Below are positions 32,070 through 42,831 of a stretch of DNA of 64,000 nt, piece by piece. This DNA is from Zygnema cylindricum. Lineage: Eukaryota > Streptophyta > Zygnematophyceae > Zygnematales > Zygnemataceae. A program made the translations under genes and the position numbers. The stretch covers positions 129,719 through 193,718 of the forward strand of contig JBBHKE010001544.1 in the NCBI GenBank assembly GCA_037447655.1, given 5' to 3'. Under the pieces are notes generated by a model. That model had not been told where the DNA came from and searched no databases. It was given only the letters and a program-made list of their open reading frames with translations. Each line of letters opens with the position of its first letter. Position 1 is the first letter of the stretch.

Positions 32070-35000
32070 GAGTCAACCGGATCCACAAGTTAAAAAGTTA
32101 ACTTTGGAGGGCAAATTAATGAATGGAAAAGTTAGGATAGCTGAATTTATTATGATTCTCACTACACTGCATAGTTTAAAGAATCCTTCTGATGAAATTC
32201 TCAACAACAGACCTATGTTAGGACAGTTAAGTAATGATGACACCAGACACAGTTTGATTAGATTCGAGTCATTAGTGGAAGGAAAACCGTTGAAAGTAAT
32301 GGTTGATTCAGGTGCCACACATAATTTTATTTCCCATAAGTTTGTAGAGGAAAATAAAATTCCTACTGTCATAAGGGAAAAGCCTTTACATGTTCAAGTG
32401 GCAAATGGTAATAAGTCCACATTAGACTTACAATTTGACACGATAGAAGTTGATATCCAAGGTCATAAAATGAAAGTTGTGTGTGAAATAATGAATTTGG
32501 GAAGTGAAGAACTAATTCTAGGAAAGCCTTGGTTAACAGACCATAATCCTCAAATTAATTGGGAAATTAACACCTTAAAAGTGAAGTCTGAAAACGGTTG
32601 GAAGGTTTTGCATGCATTATCTCCTAAGAAATTGCATAGGAATCATATAAATAACATAATCAGATTGGGAGTAGAAGGTTTGATATCTGCTAAACAATTT
32701 AAAAAACACTTAAAAGATAAAACGAATCATGCTTTCTTGTTATTAGTAACTGAGGCAGTTACTGATGAAGGGGGTGGAGAAAACACTAACATTGATGTCA
32801 TCCCTAAATCTAACACCACTAAAACTTTCGAAAAACTAAAATCTGATTTTGTAACTGACATTAATACATCTGATAATGTTGTTAAGGATTTGATTTTTGA
32901 ATTTCTAGATGTTTTCCCAAGTGATTTACCCTCGGGAAGGCCACCTTCCCGAGATGTAGAACATGTTATTAACCTTGAACCTGGATGTAATCCTCCTGTC
33001 ACAGGAATTTATAAACACAGTTTCTTTGAGCAAGAGGAGTTAAAGAAACAGATCAAAGAACTCTTATAGAAAGGACATATTCAACCCAGCAAATCACCGT
33101 ACGGAGCACCTGTTCTTTTCGTCAAAAAGAAGGACGGAACGTTGAGAATGTGTGTCGATTATCGTAGTCTGAACAAGATTACGGTGAAGGATAAGTATCC
33201 GTTACCTTTAATTTCTGATTTGATAGATCGTTTAAAAGGTGCTAAAGTATTTTCGTTGATTGACCTGCGTAATGGCTTTAATCAGGTGCCAATTAGAATT
33301 GAGGATGTTGATAAAACTGCTTTCAGGACTAGGGTGGGTCATTTTGAATGGATAGTGATGCCATTCGGCTTAACGAATGCTCCGCCTACATACCAAAGAT
33401 TAATGAACCAAACTTTTTCGGATTACATAGATGAGTTTGTTCAGGTGTTTATTGATGATATTCTAATTTACAGTGAATCTAGAGAACAACATGTAATTCA
33501 TTTAAGAAAAGTGTTAGAAAGGTTAAAAGAAAGAAAATTATACGGAAAATTGTCAAAATCTAGCTTTCTGAAAAGTGAACAATTATTTTTGGGACATATA
33601 GTTAGTGGGGAAGGTGTTAAAACAGATCCATCCAAAATCACTGCAATCCAAAATTGGAAGCAACCTACTAATATCACGGAAGTTAGATCATTTTTGGGAT
33701 TGGCCACTTACTACAGGAAATTTATAAAGAACTTCAGTATGATTGCCGCACCTTTGACGGAATTACTTCGGGAAAATGAGACGTTTGTGTGGGGAGCTGA
33801 TCAAGAGAGAGCATTCAAGGAACTAAAAGGGAAGTTGACCTCTGCCCCTACACTGGTGTATCCTGACCCTGCTGGAGAATTTGAAGTTCTGATCACTACA
33901 GATGCTTCTGACAAAGGTCTAGGTGCAGTCATAAGTCAAAAAGTCGGCAAACACTTTCATCCTATTGCTTTTGAGTCCAAAAAATTCAATGATGCTGAAA
34001 AGAACTATACAGCACAGGAAAAAGAATTACTTGCGATTGTACATGCATTGGTGAAATGGCGATTTTATTTGCATAATAAAGAATTTACAGTTCACTGTGA
34101 TAATAAAGCACTTTCTTATTTACAGAGATTAAGTGATGCACAGATTATGACTGGCAGACAGGTTAGGTGGATGCAAAAATTAGCATATTTCAAATTTAAT
34201 GTCAAACATATTCTTGGGAAGACAAATGTAGTTGCAGATCCTTTAAGTAGATGTTTTGAAATAAGTGTTATGGTTCAGGATGAATTGTTTTTAGATACAG
34301 TTAGATATGGTTATGATAAAGATCCTTATTTTGTTGTGATTTGCAAGAATATTTTGGGAGGGAATTCTGACCCACTGAATGAGAGGCATGTCAAAAACTT
34401 TAGAATAGAAGATGGTTTACTATATTTGCGAACAGGGGATAGGTTATGCATTCCTGAAATGGGAGACTTGAGAAAACAACTTTTACAGGAAGCCCATGAG
34501 CATTTAGGAGATCTTGGTTGAGATAAAACTCTTAGTCGGCTGCAGAGTAGATTGTTTTGGCCAGGGATGGCAAAGGAGGTGTCGAAACACGTGGAAAGTT
34601 GTGTCCCTTGCCAACAGAGTAAACCTAGCAACCAGAAACCTAGAGGTCTCTTAAAACCTTTAGATATTCCCGAAAGACCATGGGAATCTGTCAGTATGGA
34701 TTTTATTGTCAGGTTACCAGCTACATCTAGAAGAAATGACAGTATCATGGTCGTAGTCGATAGGTTCAATAAAATGGCAATCTTTATCCCTTGCAAAACT
34801 ACTCATTCAGTTGTAGATATTGCAAAGTTATATTTTGACAACGTGGTCAGACATCATGGAGTTCCCCTGTCTATAGTCAGTGATAGGGATTCTAAATGTA
34901 CATCTGCATTTTGGAAAGAATTGCAGCAAAATTTAGGCACTGAATTGAAAATGAGTACCGCTTATCATCCTCAGACAGATGGACAGACAGAAAGGATGAA

Positions 35001-35754
35001 CCGTACACTAGAGGAAATGCTTAGGACTGTTTGCAGTGGAGTTCAGAACACATGGGAATCTAAACTGCCATTAAAGGAATTTGCATACAATTCATGTAAA
35101 CATGCTAGTACGCGATTCTCACCATTTGAAGTTGCATACGGATACCAACCTAGAGAAGCATTAGACTTAATAACAGGGGTCACTCAAGAGAATAGAGGTT
35201 CAGGAACAGAGTTTTGGGAATACATTCAAACAGTTTGGAAAACTGTCCGGGATATATTAGTGGAGGCACAAAGGAGGCAAGAATTAAATGCTAACCGCAA
35301 ACGGGGTGATTAGGTGTTACGCACAGGCGACAAGGTTTGGCTTTCTACAACTCATTACAGGTGCAAGATCGAGGGACAATCGGATCCTATGGGAAAATTT
35401 GCTCCTAAGTACATTGGACCATTTACTGTAACCGAGATGATATCGTCAGTTGCTGCCAAGTTGGAATTGCCGCCTTCAACAAAGATTCATCCAGTGATAC
35501 ACATCAGCCAATTGAAACCAGTAAAACTTCGCCCAACTGAAGGAGAATTGGAATTGGATCCCTCAATAATTATAGAACCTGAAGTTCACAGATGGGTTAT
35601 AGATTGGGTTGGTCAACGGTTCAAGGTCGGTGATACTATATTCTGGCAAGTGCATTATCTAGGAAGGCCTGAGGATGAGTTGGCTTTAGAGGATAAAAAT
35701 TCTGAGTTTTTACAGAGGTACTGGAGGGATAATAATATAGAAGTCCCGTCTTGA
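32042..35754 (+). pseudogene. pol: Pol of gypsy element G: protease, RT, RNase H, integrase, chromodomain-like tail
   Basis: One frame (-1 to gag) covers all domains. Protease VMVDSGATHNFIS lies near 32300, RT near 33100-33700 ([34 protein letters not shown] with both aspartates), RNase H near 33895 ([12 protein letters not shown]) and an integrase zinc finger near 34500-34620. The integrase core has MDFIVRLPA, SDRDSKCTSAFW and DGQTERMNRTLEE with all three acids. The C-terminus has a GPY/F module (YIGPFTVTEM) and a weak chromodomain-like fold (VIDWVGQRF, FWQVHYLG). Three in-frame stops interrupt it: TAG 33067-33069, TGA 34519-34521 and TAG 35311-35313. Otherwise the frame is fully preserved. 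Confidence 0.93.
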
Positions 35755-35790
35755 TAATTAAAGGTGTTTTAACTGAGGTCAGTTAAAAAT

Positions 35791-35800
35791 AAAGAGGGGA
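35791..35800 (+). other. Polypurine tract of gypsy element G
   Basis: AAAGAGGGGA lies three bases before the 3' LTR and would prime plus-strand synthesis. Confidence 0.8.
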
Positions 35801-35803
35801 TGA

Positions 35804-36770
35804 TGTAACAGTAATAGCGGATCGAACTTGTTTATAAATGGGTATTTAGGTGTTATAATTATAGAGTACTAAAATTGGTAGACGTCAGCGAAAGAATCAC
35901 GCTATTTGGAGTTATATTTTAAAAGTTATAGCGATGGGTGTATTTAGGTGACAGCGTGGGGTCTAAATAACAAGTGGGTATCATTGAAACGGGTTAAGGG
36001 TCAAATTAGTACCGAAATTACGCGCGTACGTTTCATAAAGTTCTAATGAAACGTTTAGTATGCACGGTGCTTCGTTTCGTACAAATTTTAGTACGAAACG
36101 TCACTTTCACTTAAGGGAATTTCGTAGGAAGTTTCGCGTGCGAAATTTGTTACGCACGATCGTGCGAAGTCGCGTTTCGTTTGGCGCGCAATTTTGCATG
36201 TAAATGTTACGTAGTGAAACGTTACGTTTGATTGGTTAGTAAAGCGCTAAGTAGTTAGTAAGAGATTTCGCACTTTTTTGCATTGGTCAGTCTGAGTCTT
36301 TGCTGATCAATGATTGGCCCAGGTAAAAGCCTGTTAAAACGGAGCGTTGACTCTGGCCTGGCGAGTCCAGGGCGATGATGGATAAATAGTGGAGTGTAAG
36401 AGGAGAGTAGACATCTTTTCCTTTGGAAAAGTTTGTGGAAATTCCGGCTGATCTTGGTCCTGAGCGATTAATACCAAATTGGAGAAAAGGCATTTTGCAT
36501 TGAAATCTCTTACTAACTAAATAGTGTTTTAGTAGTTAAGAGATAGAATTATTAAGAGTGGAGAGTAGAGGAAACACTTTAAATTGAAGGGTTGAGCCAC
36601 GAGGGCAAGAGACCAAGCTAATGTTATGTGGACAAGAAGCTTCTTCTAATTTAAAGTTATCCTTATGTGAGTGTTTTCCAATGTGGATGTGTATTTTCCA
36701 ATGTGTGGAATGTGTGGTTGGAATTGTTTGTAGTAATGGGATTTTCTGAGAGGTAGGAGATCTTGTTACA
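35804..36770 (+). repeat. 3' LTR of gypsy element G
   Basis: This 967-bp LTR is nearly identical to the 5' copy. Visible differences include T versus G and A versus T changes in the CACGNTCGTGCGAAGNCGCG block and one inserted G in the GACAAGAAGCTTC block near 36630. Confidence 0.95.
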
Positions 36771-37116
36771 GCAGTAGTACTTTTTGTGTACGATACAGTA
36801 ATTTGATTGGTCCGTACTTCAGTAGATAGGAGTTATTAGAGAGAATCAGGACTTAGAAAATTTGGTAGGTAGTCACCTCTCCCTTTGAGATTTTGTACAA
36901 ATTGGCATCTTTACTGCCTCATAACTTATCGGTTGGTTGGCCGTTTTCAGTGATTCTTTTTGCTAAGGACTCAGGGGAGTCCACGCTGCACAGGGGTGCA
37001 GCCAAATTGTCAGTTTGCCTTCTTGGGCAGAAGTGGTCGTGGCTTAAAGTGGGTTAGTTAAATACTATCTAGAGGCTTCTTGTATTTTGTAGTCCAATGG
37101 AGGACACAGAATTGCA

Positions 37117-37521
37117 CTAAACACCGTCTTTTCCACATCCTCCTCGGCAATTCTAATCTAGTGATAACCGCTTCTCAAATCTATCTTTGAGAAATATTTA
37201 GCACCTCGAAGTTGATCCAACAATTCGTCTATTCTCGGTAAAGGGTACGCATTCTTCACCGTTAACTTGTTTAACGCTCGGTAGTCCACACATATATGAA
37301 AACCTCCATCTTTTTTATTTACGAAGAGAACGGGAGCTCCCTACGGTGATTTTCTCGGTTCTATTGCTCCCACTTCAACCAACTCCGCGAGTTGCTATTT
37401 GAGTTCGTCCAATTCGGTGTAACTCATCTTGTACATCCGATTAGCCGGGGGTACAGCTCTGGGAACAAGCTCTATCTTGTGGTCTACTTTGCGCTTCGGA
37501 GGTAAGCCCTCGGGTAGGTTT
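37117..37521 (-). pseudogene. Chromovirus reverse transcriptase, first part
   Basis: Minus-strand translation from 37521 gives NLPEGLPPKRKVDH, then ELVPRAVPPANRMY near 37460. [13 protein letters not shown] near 37330, [14 protein letters not shown] near 37285 and KIDLRSGYH near 37175 follow, ending EEDVEKTVF at the LTR junction. TAG or TAA replaces Gln at several sites. It joins the fragment beginning at 28293 without loss or gain of a base. Confidence 0.92.
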
Positions 37522-37713
37522 TGTTGATATTTGAATATTTTCTAGGTCTGTATTAGGATAGAAAAAGAGCTGAGGCGGTCTGCCTGTTACTCCCCTATCC
37601 AAGCCCCCACACTTGTTTTAGTCACTGAAGGCTGGATAGGGAGCTAGAGCCATGGCTGCCTAGGCTCTCTAGAGAAGACAGGGGGTAAATTAGGTAGACT
37701 TACCAAAAGTTAG

Positions 37714-37756
37714 TTGACGGACCCACGAATTGATCCTGGTACCTGCCGTCCGTCAA
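37714..37756. other. tRNA T-arm-like hairpin in solo LTR
   Basis: TTGACGGAC (37714-37722) pairs perfectly with GTCCGTCAA (37748-37756), enclosing ATTGATCCTGGTACCTGC. Confidence 0.6.
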
Positions 37757-38325
37757 TCCGCATCAGCCGTTAGCTCTAGCCGTTAAGTCTAGGACAGATA
37801 TTACGATATATAGGGTTTGATAAATATATAAATCGTCATATGTAGATTAATCCGTTTAACGGCTAATAGATACTTAGTACATAGATACAGTTTGATTTAG
37901 TACGAAGTACGGTATGTGGACAGAACGGATACCGCGCATTTGTTTCGATAGCGAAACAAATACCGCGCGTCGAATTTCAGCGGCTAGGATTATAGCCGGT
38001 TTTGATCGGACGGCCACGATAGGCGCCGCGATCACGGAAAAGACATTTTTGGCGTTTTACGGTCTTTGCCACGTCAGATGACACGTGGCGTGATAACATT
38101 GGACCACGGGAATTCAAGAGATTACAGGAACTAATCCTGATTTGACACGTGTCGACATTTTGGCAATGTCGTACAATGGTCGTACATAAAGTACACCGGC
38201 ACCTGTACTTTTCGGTACGACACAGTAATTTGATTGGTGCCGTACTTCAGTAGATAGAGTTTTAGAGAGGGAATAGGACTTAGAAAATTTTGGGTAGGCA
38301 GCTGCCTCTCCCAGAGAGCACTCTG

Positions 38326-38331
38326 TATAAA
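38326..38331 (+). promoter_or_regulatory. TATA box in solo LTR
   Basis: TATAAA sits after a CTCCCAGAGAGCACT block, as in the LTRs at 2547 and 3562. Confidence 0.5.
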
Positions 38332-38706
38332 TGGCAAACTTTGGCCAGCCATAACTATCAATTTACTTGACCATTTTCAGTGATTCTTTTTGCTGCGGAC
38401 TCAGGGGAGTCCAGGCTACACAGGGGTGTAGTCGGTCAGAGTTTTTGTCTGCCAGGGTGGCTGCATTTCTAAGGGAAAGTCAAAGTGGGTGAATGTGTCC
38501 AAATCTTATATTCTAACTTTGCATTCTGTGGTGGAACTGAGCACACAGAAAGTGTTATTTCACAGGGGTGAATCTATATTGGGGTTCTGACTGTCAAGGG
38601 GTCAGTCACTTGGGTTTATATCAACTTGGAGTCGGCACTATCTAGATTAGCTTCTTTTGGATCTGCATACTCTGAGGGCCAATGGAGGTCTCAGAGTTTC
38701 AGCTTC

Positions 38707-39380
38707 AGGGGAAAAACATCTATGTACTCCTCGAGAAGTTTTGTCACGACTTCCGGGGCCTCTTCCAAAGTCTTTCCGGTGTCGTCACTTTCTTTTGAGT
38801 CAAAGTCGGGGTCCTTCTTCTTCCATTCCTCAGGAATCTCCTCCTTCGCCTCCTGCATGGGCTGGACGACCGCTACATCAATAGTTTCCTCTTTTTTGAG
38901 TGCCCTCTTAAGCTGTAAGGTCGAAAGTAGGCGTCCCTTTTCCGCTCATTTACTAGCCGCTCCCGCTTTTACCTCAAAGTCTTCTTCACCCTTCTTCACT
39001 CTCATGGCCCCACTTCTCCAATCGATCTTCGGATTCTATTTTTGTAGCCACGGTTTCCCTAAGATTACCTCATGGTCCCCAAGTGGTAATACATGAAAAG
39101 TGTCGTACAGTCAAAAATTCCCTTTTCCGACGCGTAACTTCGAAGTACGATGGGTAATGGATAAGGAACTTCCGTCGTCCAATTGTACCGACTGATGATC
39201 CTTAAGCACCACGAGAGGAAGTTTCAACCTTTTCACCGTTGCCTCGTTCCCGATGCTCCAAAGTCCATCGTGAAGCTAGTTGCGCTCACTCCGATTTGAC
39301 CCCGAAATATCAAAGGGTCTCCTCCTTCATCGACTAACCTCATGACGTTAAGTTTCCCCTTTCCTAGATTTTTCCGTTTT
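38707..39380 (-). pseudogene. Chromovirus protease and linker
   Basis: Minus-strand translation gives VMRLVDEGGDPLIFRGQIG, then MDFGAS near 39255, in the place of the D-S/T-G-A catalytic motif (Phe replaces Ser/Thr). HVLPLGDHEVILGKPWLQK near 39090-39040 matches the retropepsin C-terminal strand. A Lys/Glu-rich linker ends EEYIDVFPL at the LTR junction. Stops and frameshifts are frequent. Confidence 0.8.
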
Positions 39381-40288
39381 GGACATCTCGGGCCATATGG
39401 TCAGAGGAACCGCACTGGAAGCATAAGCCATTTTGCCTTTATCCGTTGGAGCTCCTCGGGGGACAAGTTGTTGGCCTTGGTCTTGATAGTTTTCTTCTTT
39501 TTTCGCAACACGTTGACCACCTCCTTATCCTCATCAATTGCTCCGAGCTCCATGGGAGTAAGACCATCGTCTCGTTGACCCCCTCCGCCGCTGCTCGACC
39601 CATAATAATAAGGTCTACGGAAGGTGAAGTCGACTGAATCGGTTCGCTCAGCAAACTGAATGATTGTCGAGAGACCAGGAGTTCTGCTTTCCCGAGCAAG
39701 CCATTGTTCCAAATCCCTACGAATGGATGATTTAAGCCCCTTCACGTAGTGATCTACAGCTTCATCCTCCGTCATCATTGGTATTTGAACCATGCACTCC
39801 AAAAACCGTTGTGTAAACTCCAACACCGAAGTTCGTTGCTTCAACACTGCGATCTTATCTCTTGCAGCCTTGACCGTCTTGACAGGCTGCCAAGCATCAC
39901 GGAGGAATTGAATGAAGAGAGCCCAAACGGTCACTATCTCATCATTCTCCACCAATGTCCTCCACCATGCTCCCGTTGCCCCTTTAAGAAGACCACCCGC
40001 GTAGTGAATCTTCTCACGGTCCGATAGGCTAGGAAAATTCTCGAGATAATTCGCAACGGAGAATAGCCACGTGTCCAGGTTCTTGTGCCTTCCAGGGTCG
40101 AACTCGTCGTGAAGTCTTAATTTCGGTCTCCTGTAGTCCCTCTCCATGCCTCCATGAGGTCGCTCACCAAGACGAGATTCCAAAGCTGCGACGGTGTTGC
40201 TCAGCTGCGCGTTCTGTAATCTAACGCTTTCTAACTCCCTGAAAACTTGCGCTAACATTTCTGTAGCGGATACACCATGTTCGTCCAT
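39381..40288 (-). pseudogene. gag: Chromovirus gag
   Basis: A 295-codon frame from 40288 opens MDEHGVSATEMLAQVF, with a coiled coil (LRQ-type heptads to about residue 45), then the gag core: FDPGRHKNLDTWLFSVANYLE near 40105 and LLKGATGAWWRTLVE near 39970. FTQRFLECMVQIP near 39800 follows. The frame ends at 39401. A one-base shift there gives the zinc knuckle CFQCGSSDHMARD, so a frameshift removed the knuckle from the main frame. The start lies 35 bp from the 5' LTR. Confidence 0.88.
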
Positions 40289-40322
40289 GTTGTCAAGTCA
40301 CGCGGAATAGCTCCGATACTAG

Positions 40323-40837
40323 TGTAAAAGGGACAAAAATCAACACCACAATACACCACAATACACAGCGGATATTTCCAAGGATCTCCTCGTAGCAACA
40401 GCAGGATCACACAGCAATGACAGACAAGGTTGCGCTTTATTACTCGGGAGAGGATTACAAAATTCAGCGCTCGTTGCGAAGGTCTACTCAAAGAGTGTCC
40501 TGCTGACTAGGCCTACTTGACTGTTTAAACTAACTAGCTGGTAGTCAACCTAGTACTGTACAACTGTACACGTGGACCTTCACGGTCAACCGAGACAAAT
40601 CTCAAAATATCCTTCTAGAAAAATTCCGTTCTATCTACATTCCGCGGCGTTGCTAAACTGCAAAGTTGCGTTGCTCTGCTGCGGTGCTATGCTGCTACGC
40701 TACTAAGTAGCTACGCCGCTAAGTTGCTACACTGCTATGTTGCGCTAGTCTGGAATCGTTGCTGCGCCGCTCTGACACCGCAACTATAGCAACCTAGTTG
40801 TTAACTACTAAGTACCCAACTCTGTAACCATGTTACA
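40323..40837 (-). repeat. 5' LTR of the chromovirus
   Basis: 515 bp, TGTAAAAGGGAC on the plus strand to CATGTTACA, matching 23440-23954. The primer-binding site, read on the minus strand as AGTATCGGAGC, is at 40310-40320. The flanking duplication AACCT follows at 40838-40842. Confidence 0.95.
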
Positions 40838-40842
40838 AACCT

Positions 40843-41283
40843 CCATTGAGCACGTGCCTTACTTTCCATTGGCATCTTCTCCTCTCCATTGACAATCCTC
40901 CAAAGCCTCTTAGGAATAAGTTGATTTGAAATAAATTTTTTCCAAACCGCATAATTGGTGCCATTAAAGGCCACAGATTTCCCCGACATATTATAATCAT
41001 CTTCATTATCCAATGCCTTTGCAAAATCTGAATCTTCCTCTAACTTTGCTTTACCTTTCCTAATTCTCTCTTTTATCTCACTCTCATTAGCTCCTCCACT
41101 GAATGGATCGGCAGCCTGAAAGGAAGCAAATTCTCTTTTTTCACTAGATTGAGTTTGAAATCGTGAATCTACATATCTCATTAATGTATCAAACATTTCC
41201 TCAAATTTTCTCTCTGTATTTCGGGTCTCCTCAAATTGAGAACCCGAAAAACTGAACTCTCTTGCTCTCTCTGAAGTCGACAT
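40843..41283 (-). pseudogene. gag: copia C gag, N-terminal part
   Basis: An ATG at 41283 opens MSTSERAREFSFSGSQFEET. After a basic/acidic stretch, VAFNGTNYAVWKKFISNQL near 40985-40930 is the hallmark N-Y-x-x-W segment of copia gag, followed by KRLWRIVNGEE. The reading frame is cut at 40838-40842 by the chromovirus and resumes at 23434. Confidence 0.88.
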
Positions 41284-41345
41284 GGGGAAAGAAGTATTTC
41301 TATTCTTCTTCCTCCCTATGCGCTCTCTCTATCTCCGAAGCACTA

Positions 41346-42021
41346 GCTGTGATACCAATTGTAGGAACTTAAGCAAAAGAGTTTCACTTAAAATAATTCA
41401 CAAAACATAAAACATTACACAGCGGAAGCTCATAAAAGACAAGAGGAATATTCAACCAAAAGGATTTATAAGTGTTCTTGGCCGAAGCCTCTTTACATCA
41501 TCTCTTCCCTCTTCTCTCTCTTCTCTATGCTCTTTAAATAATCTCTTACTCAATATCAAATCCTCTATGATTCAATCATGTAAGATAGAATTAATTAATT
41601 CGATACATCTGCACATGTACACTGTTGCCTATATATACTCGCTACCCTGCACTAAGAGACAACAAGATAAGACAAGCAGAACTTAGAGTAGCGACGAAGT
41701 CCGTCCCTAGCTGACTGTGCACTCTTCAATGAAAGTTCCACGAAGAAATGCGCACACGCTTCTTCCTTCGAAACAACAAACTCCAAACGTTGAGTTAAAC
41801 ATGTGTCGCTTTACGAACACACCTGCACGCAAATTGAAACACCTGCGCACAAAACAAACAAGTGACGCGAAACGAAATAGTATGTTTCGTTCGCGGACAT
41901 CAAAATTACCGTCGCGAAACGACGTAGTACTTTTTGTATGATGACGCGACAGTTTGCGTCAAACAAATACAAGTTGGTATGACGCTTCGCGAAGTGTCGC
42001 GAAAACGACAATAATACAACA
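41346..42021 (-). repeat. Primer-binding site and 5' LTR of copia C
   Basis: On the minus strand the primer-binding site TGGTATCACAGC is at 41346-41357. The LTR begins on the plus strand as TGTAGGAACTTAAGC at 41360 and is taken to end near ACAACA at 42021, where an A/T-rich repeat starts. The right edge is uncertain because the other LTR is missing. Confidence 0.65.
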
Positions 42022-42831
42022 TTTTTTTTGCTTCAATTGTGGATGTGTCATTATTTGATGTTCATATACAAAAATGGATTTTTTTTTTTTTTTTGATTTT
42101 TTTTTCAATTATGATTTTGTCATTATTCAATGTTGACATACAAAAATGGTTATTTTTTTGCTTCAATTCTGAATTTACCATTATTAAATGTTGACATACA
42201 GAATTGGATTTTTTCTTTTCAATTGTGATTTTGACATTCAAAAGTGGTTATTTTTTCTTCAATCGTAAATTTTTGAATGTTAACATGTTGCAATAGGGGC
42301 AAGTGCCTGCATGGCGCCGGGAAGACGCCGGTGCTGACAGGGCTTTCGCTGTCTCGGCGCTGGGGACGAGTTAAGCGCCGAGGCAACAGACGGTTTCATC
42401 GCTGGTTGCCGGTTCAGACTCCAGCGAAGAGACAATGTCGTCGCTGGTTTTCGTTTAGAACTCTGAAATTTTGATTTTGTCATCGTGTTTTTAGTCATTT
42501 ATTAAATTTTTTAATATTTTTTTATTTTTATTTTTAGTATGAAGTCAACGCATTTTAAAAAAAAATGATTTTGTTTCACGCGCATATTCGTTATTTTTTT
42601 GGCGTTTCATGCGTGCGTTTTATGCGCATGAGACATCTATGGTTTCTATGGATTTAGTTTGCGTAGTCAAAGCAGCACTCATTAAAATTCCCGCGTAGCG
42701 GCTATAAAAGTACGATATTTAATGCGTAGCGCACCAAATCCAACGCGCGGAAACATTTTTTACCGTGCGATTCCGCACGAAAAGCTGGAAGCTGTACGGT
42801 TTCTGGCTCCGAATGAAGCTTCTGTACGGTA
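42022..42831. repeat. A/T-rich minisatellite and unassigned sequence
   Basis: Four diverged units of about 65 bp at 42025-42275 share TTCAATTNTGATTTTGNCATT and TTGACATACAAAAATGG words separated by T runs. A short GC-rich island (about 42290-42460, with GGCGCCGGGAAGACGCCGG) follows with no recognised coding sense. Nothing else is seen. Confidence 0.55.

Larger units (their letters stand above)
28991..36770 (+). mobile_element. Complete Ty3/gypsy element G (TSD GCAGT)
   Basis: The element is 7780 bp with LTRs 28991-29956 and 35804-36770, flanked by perfect GCAGT copies (28986-28990 and 36771-36775). The primer-binding site TGGTATCGGAGC lies at 29959-29970 and the polypurine tract AAAGAGGGGA at 35791-35800. 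Gag and pol are in adjacent frames linked by a -1 slippery site. The LTRs differ at roughly ten sites, so it is the youngest insertion here. Pol nevertheless has three in-frame stops. A solo LTR of the same family lies at 56931-57897 in reverse orientation. Confidence 0.97.
28294..37116 (+). mobile_element. Solo LTR (TGTTGA family) inserted in chromovirus RT, itself hosting a full gypsy element
   Basis: The LTR runs TGTTGAAATTTATAG (28294) to 28990, then resumes after the nested element at 36776 and ends GGACACAGAATTGCA at 37116, about 1038 bp in all. Its end matches copia A's LTR end. It splits the chromovirus RT codon series exactly between Phe-Arg and Thr-Arg without an evident TSD: flanks are GAGTT and CTAAA. 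Confidence 0.88.
37522..38701 (+). mobile_element. Solo LTR in the chromovirus protease/RT linker
   Basis: A 1180-bp LTR from TGTTGATATTTG to GAGTTTCA, close to LTR B2 at 1740-2921. The flanking 5-mers GGTTT (37517-37521) and GCTTC (38702-38706) are a decayed TSD: deleting one copy restores the chromovirus frame as DVFPLNLPEG. A TATAAA box is at 38326-38331. Confidence 0.9.
23440..40837 (-). mobile_element. Ty3/gypsy chromovirus, minus strand, with nested insertions (TSD AACCT)
   Basis: Both LTRs are 515 bp (23440-23954 and 40323-40837), start TGTAAAAGGGAC on the plus strand, and are flanked by identical AACCT duplications. In transcription order: 5' LTR, primer-binding site at 40310-40320, gag, protease, reverse transcriptase, RNase H, integrase, chromodomain, an extra 3' ORF, and a polypurine tract AGTGGGAGGC next to the 3' LTR. 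Two LTR insertions (28294-37116 and 37522-38701) split reverse transcriptase and the protease/RT linker. Without these the element is about 7.2 kb. Confidence 0.95.
21237..42021 (-). mobile_element. Ty1/copia element C, minus strand, split by a 17.4-kb chromovirus nest
   Basis: The 5' LTR is at 41360-42021, the primer-binding site at 41346-41357, and the gag start at 41283. The chromovirus entered gag, creating AACCT copies at 23435-23439 and 40838-40842. Gag continues at 23434 and runs through protease and integrase to about 21240. Reverse transcriptase, RNase H and the 3' LTR are missing, so the 3' half was lost where copia D's LTR abuts. Confidence 0.85.

Noticed and set aside
28294-37116. 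The frame-neutral insert in chromovirus RT might be an intron.
   Set aside because: On the coding strand it starts TGCAAT and ends CAACA, with no GT-AG borders, and it matches LTR sequences elsewhere.
23440-40837. The LTRs at 23440 and 40323 might belong to copia C because both lie in its gag.
   Set aside because: The AACCT duplication, the primer-binding site at 40310 and the chromovirus gag starting 35 bp inside assign both LTRs to the chromovirus.
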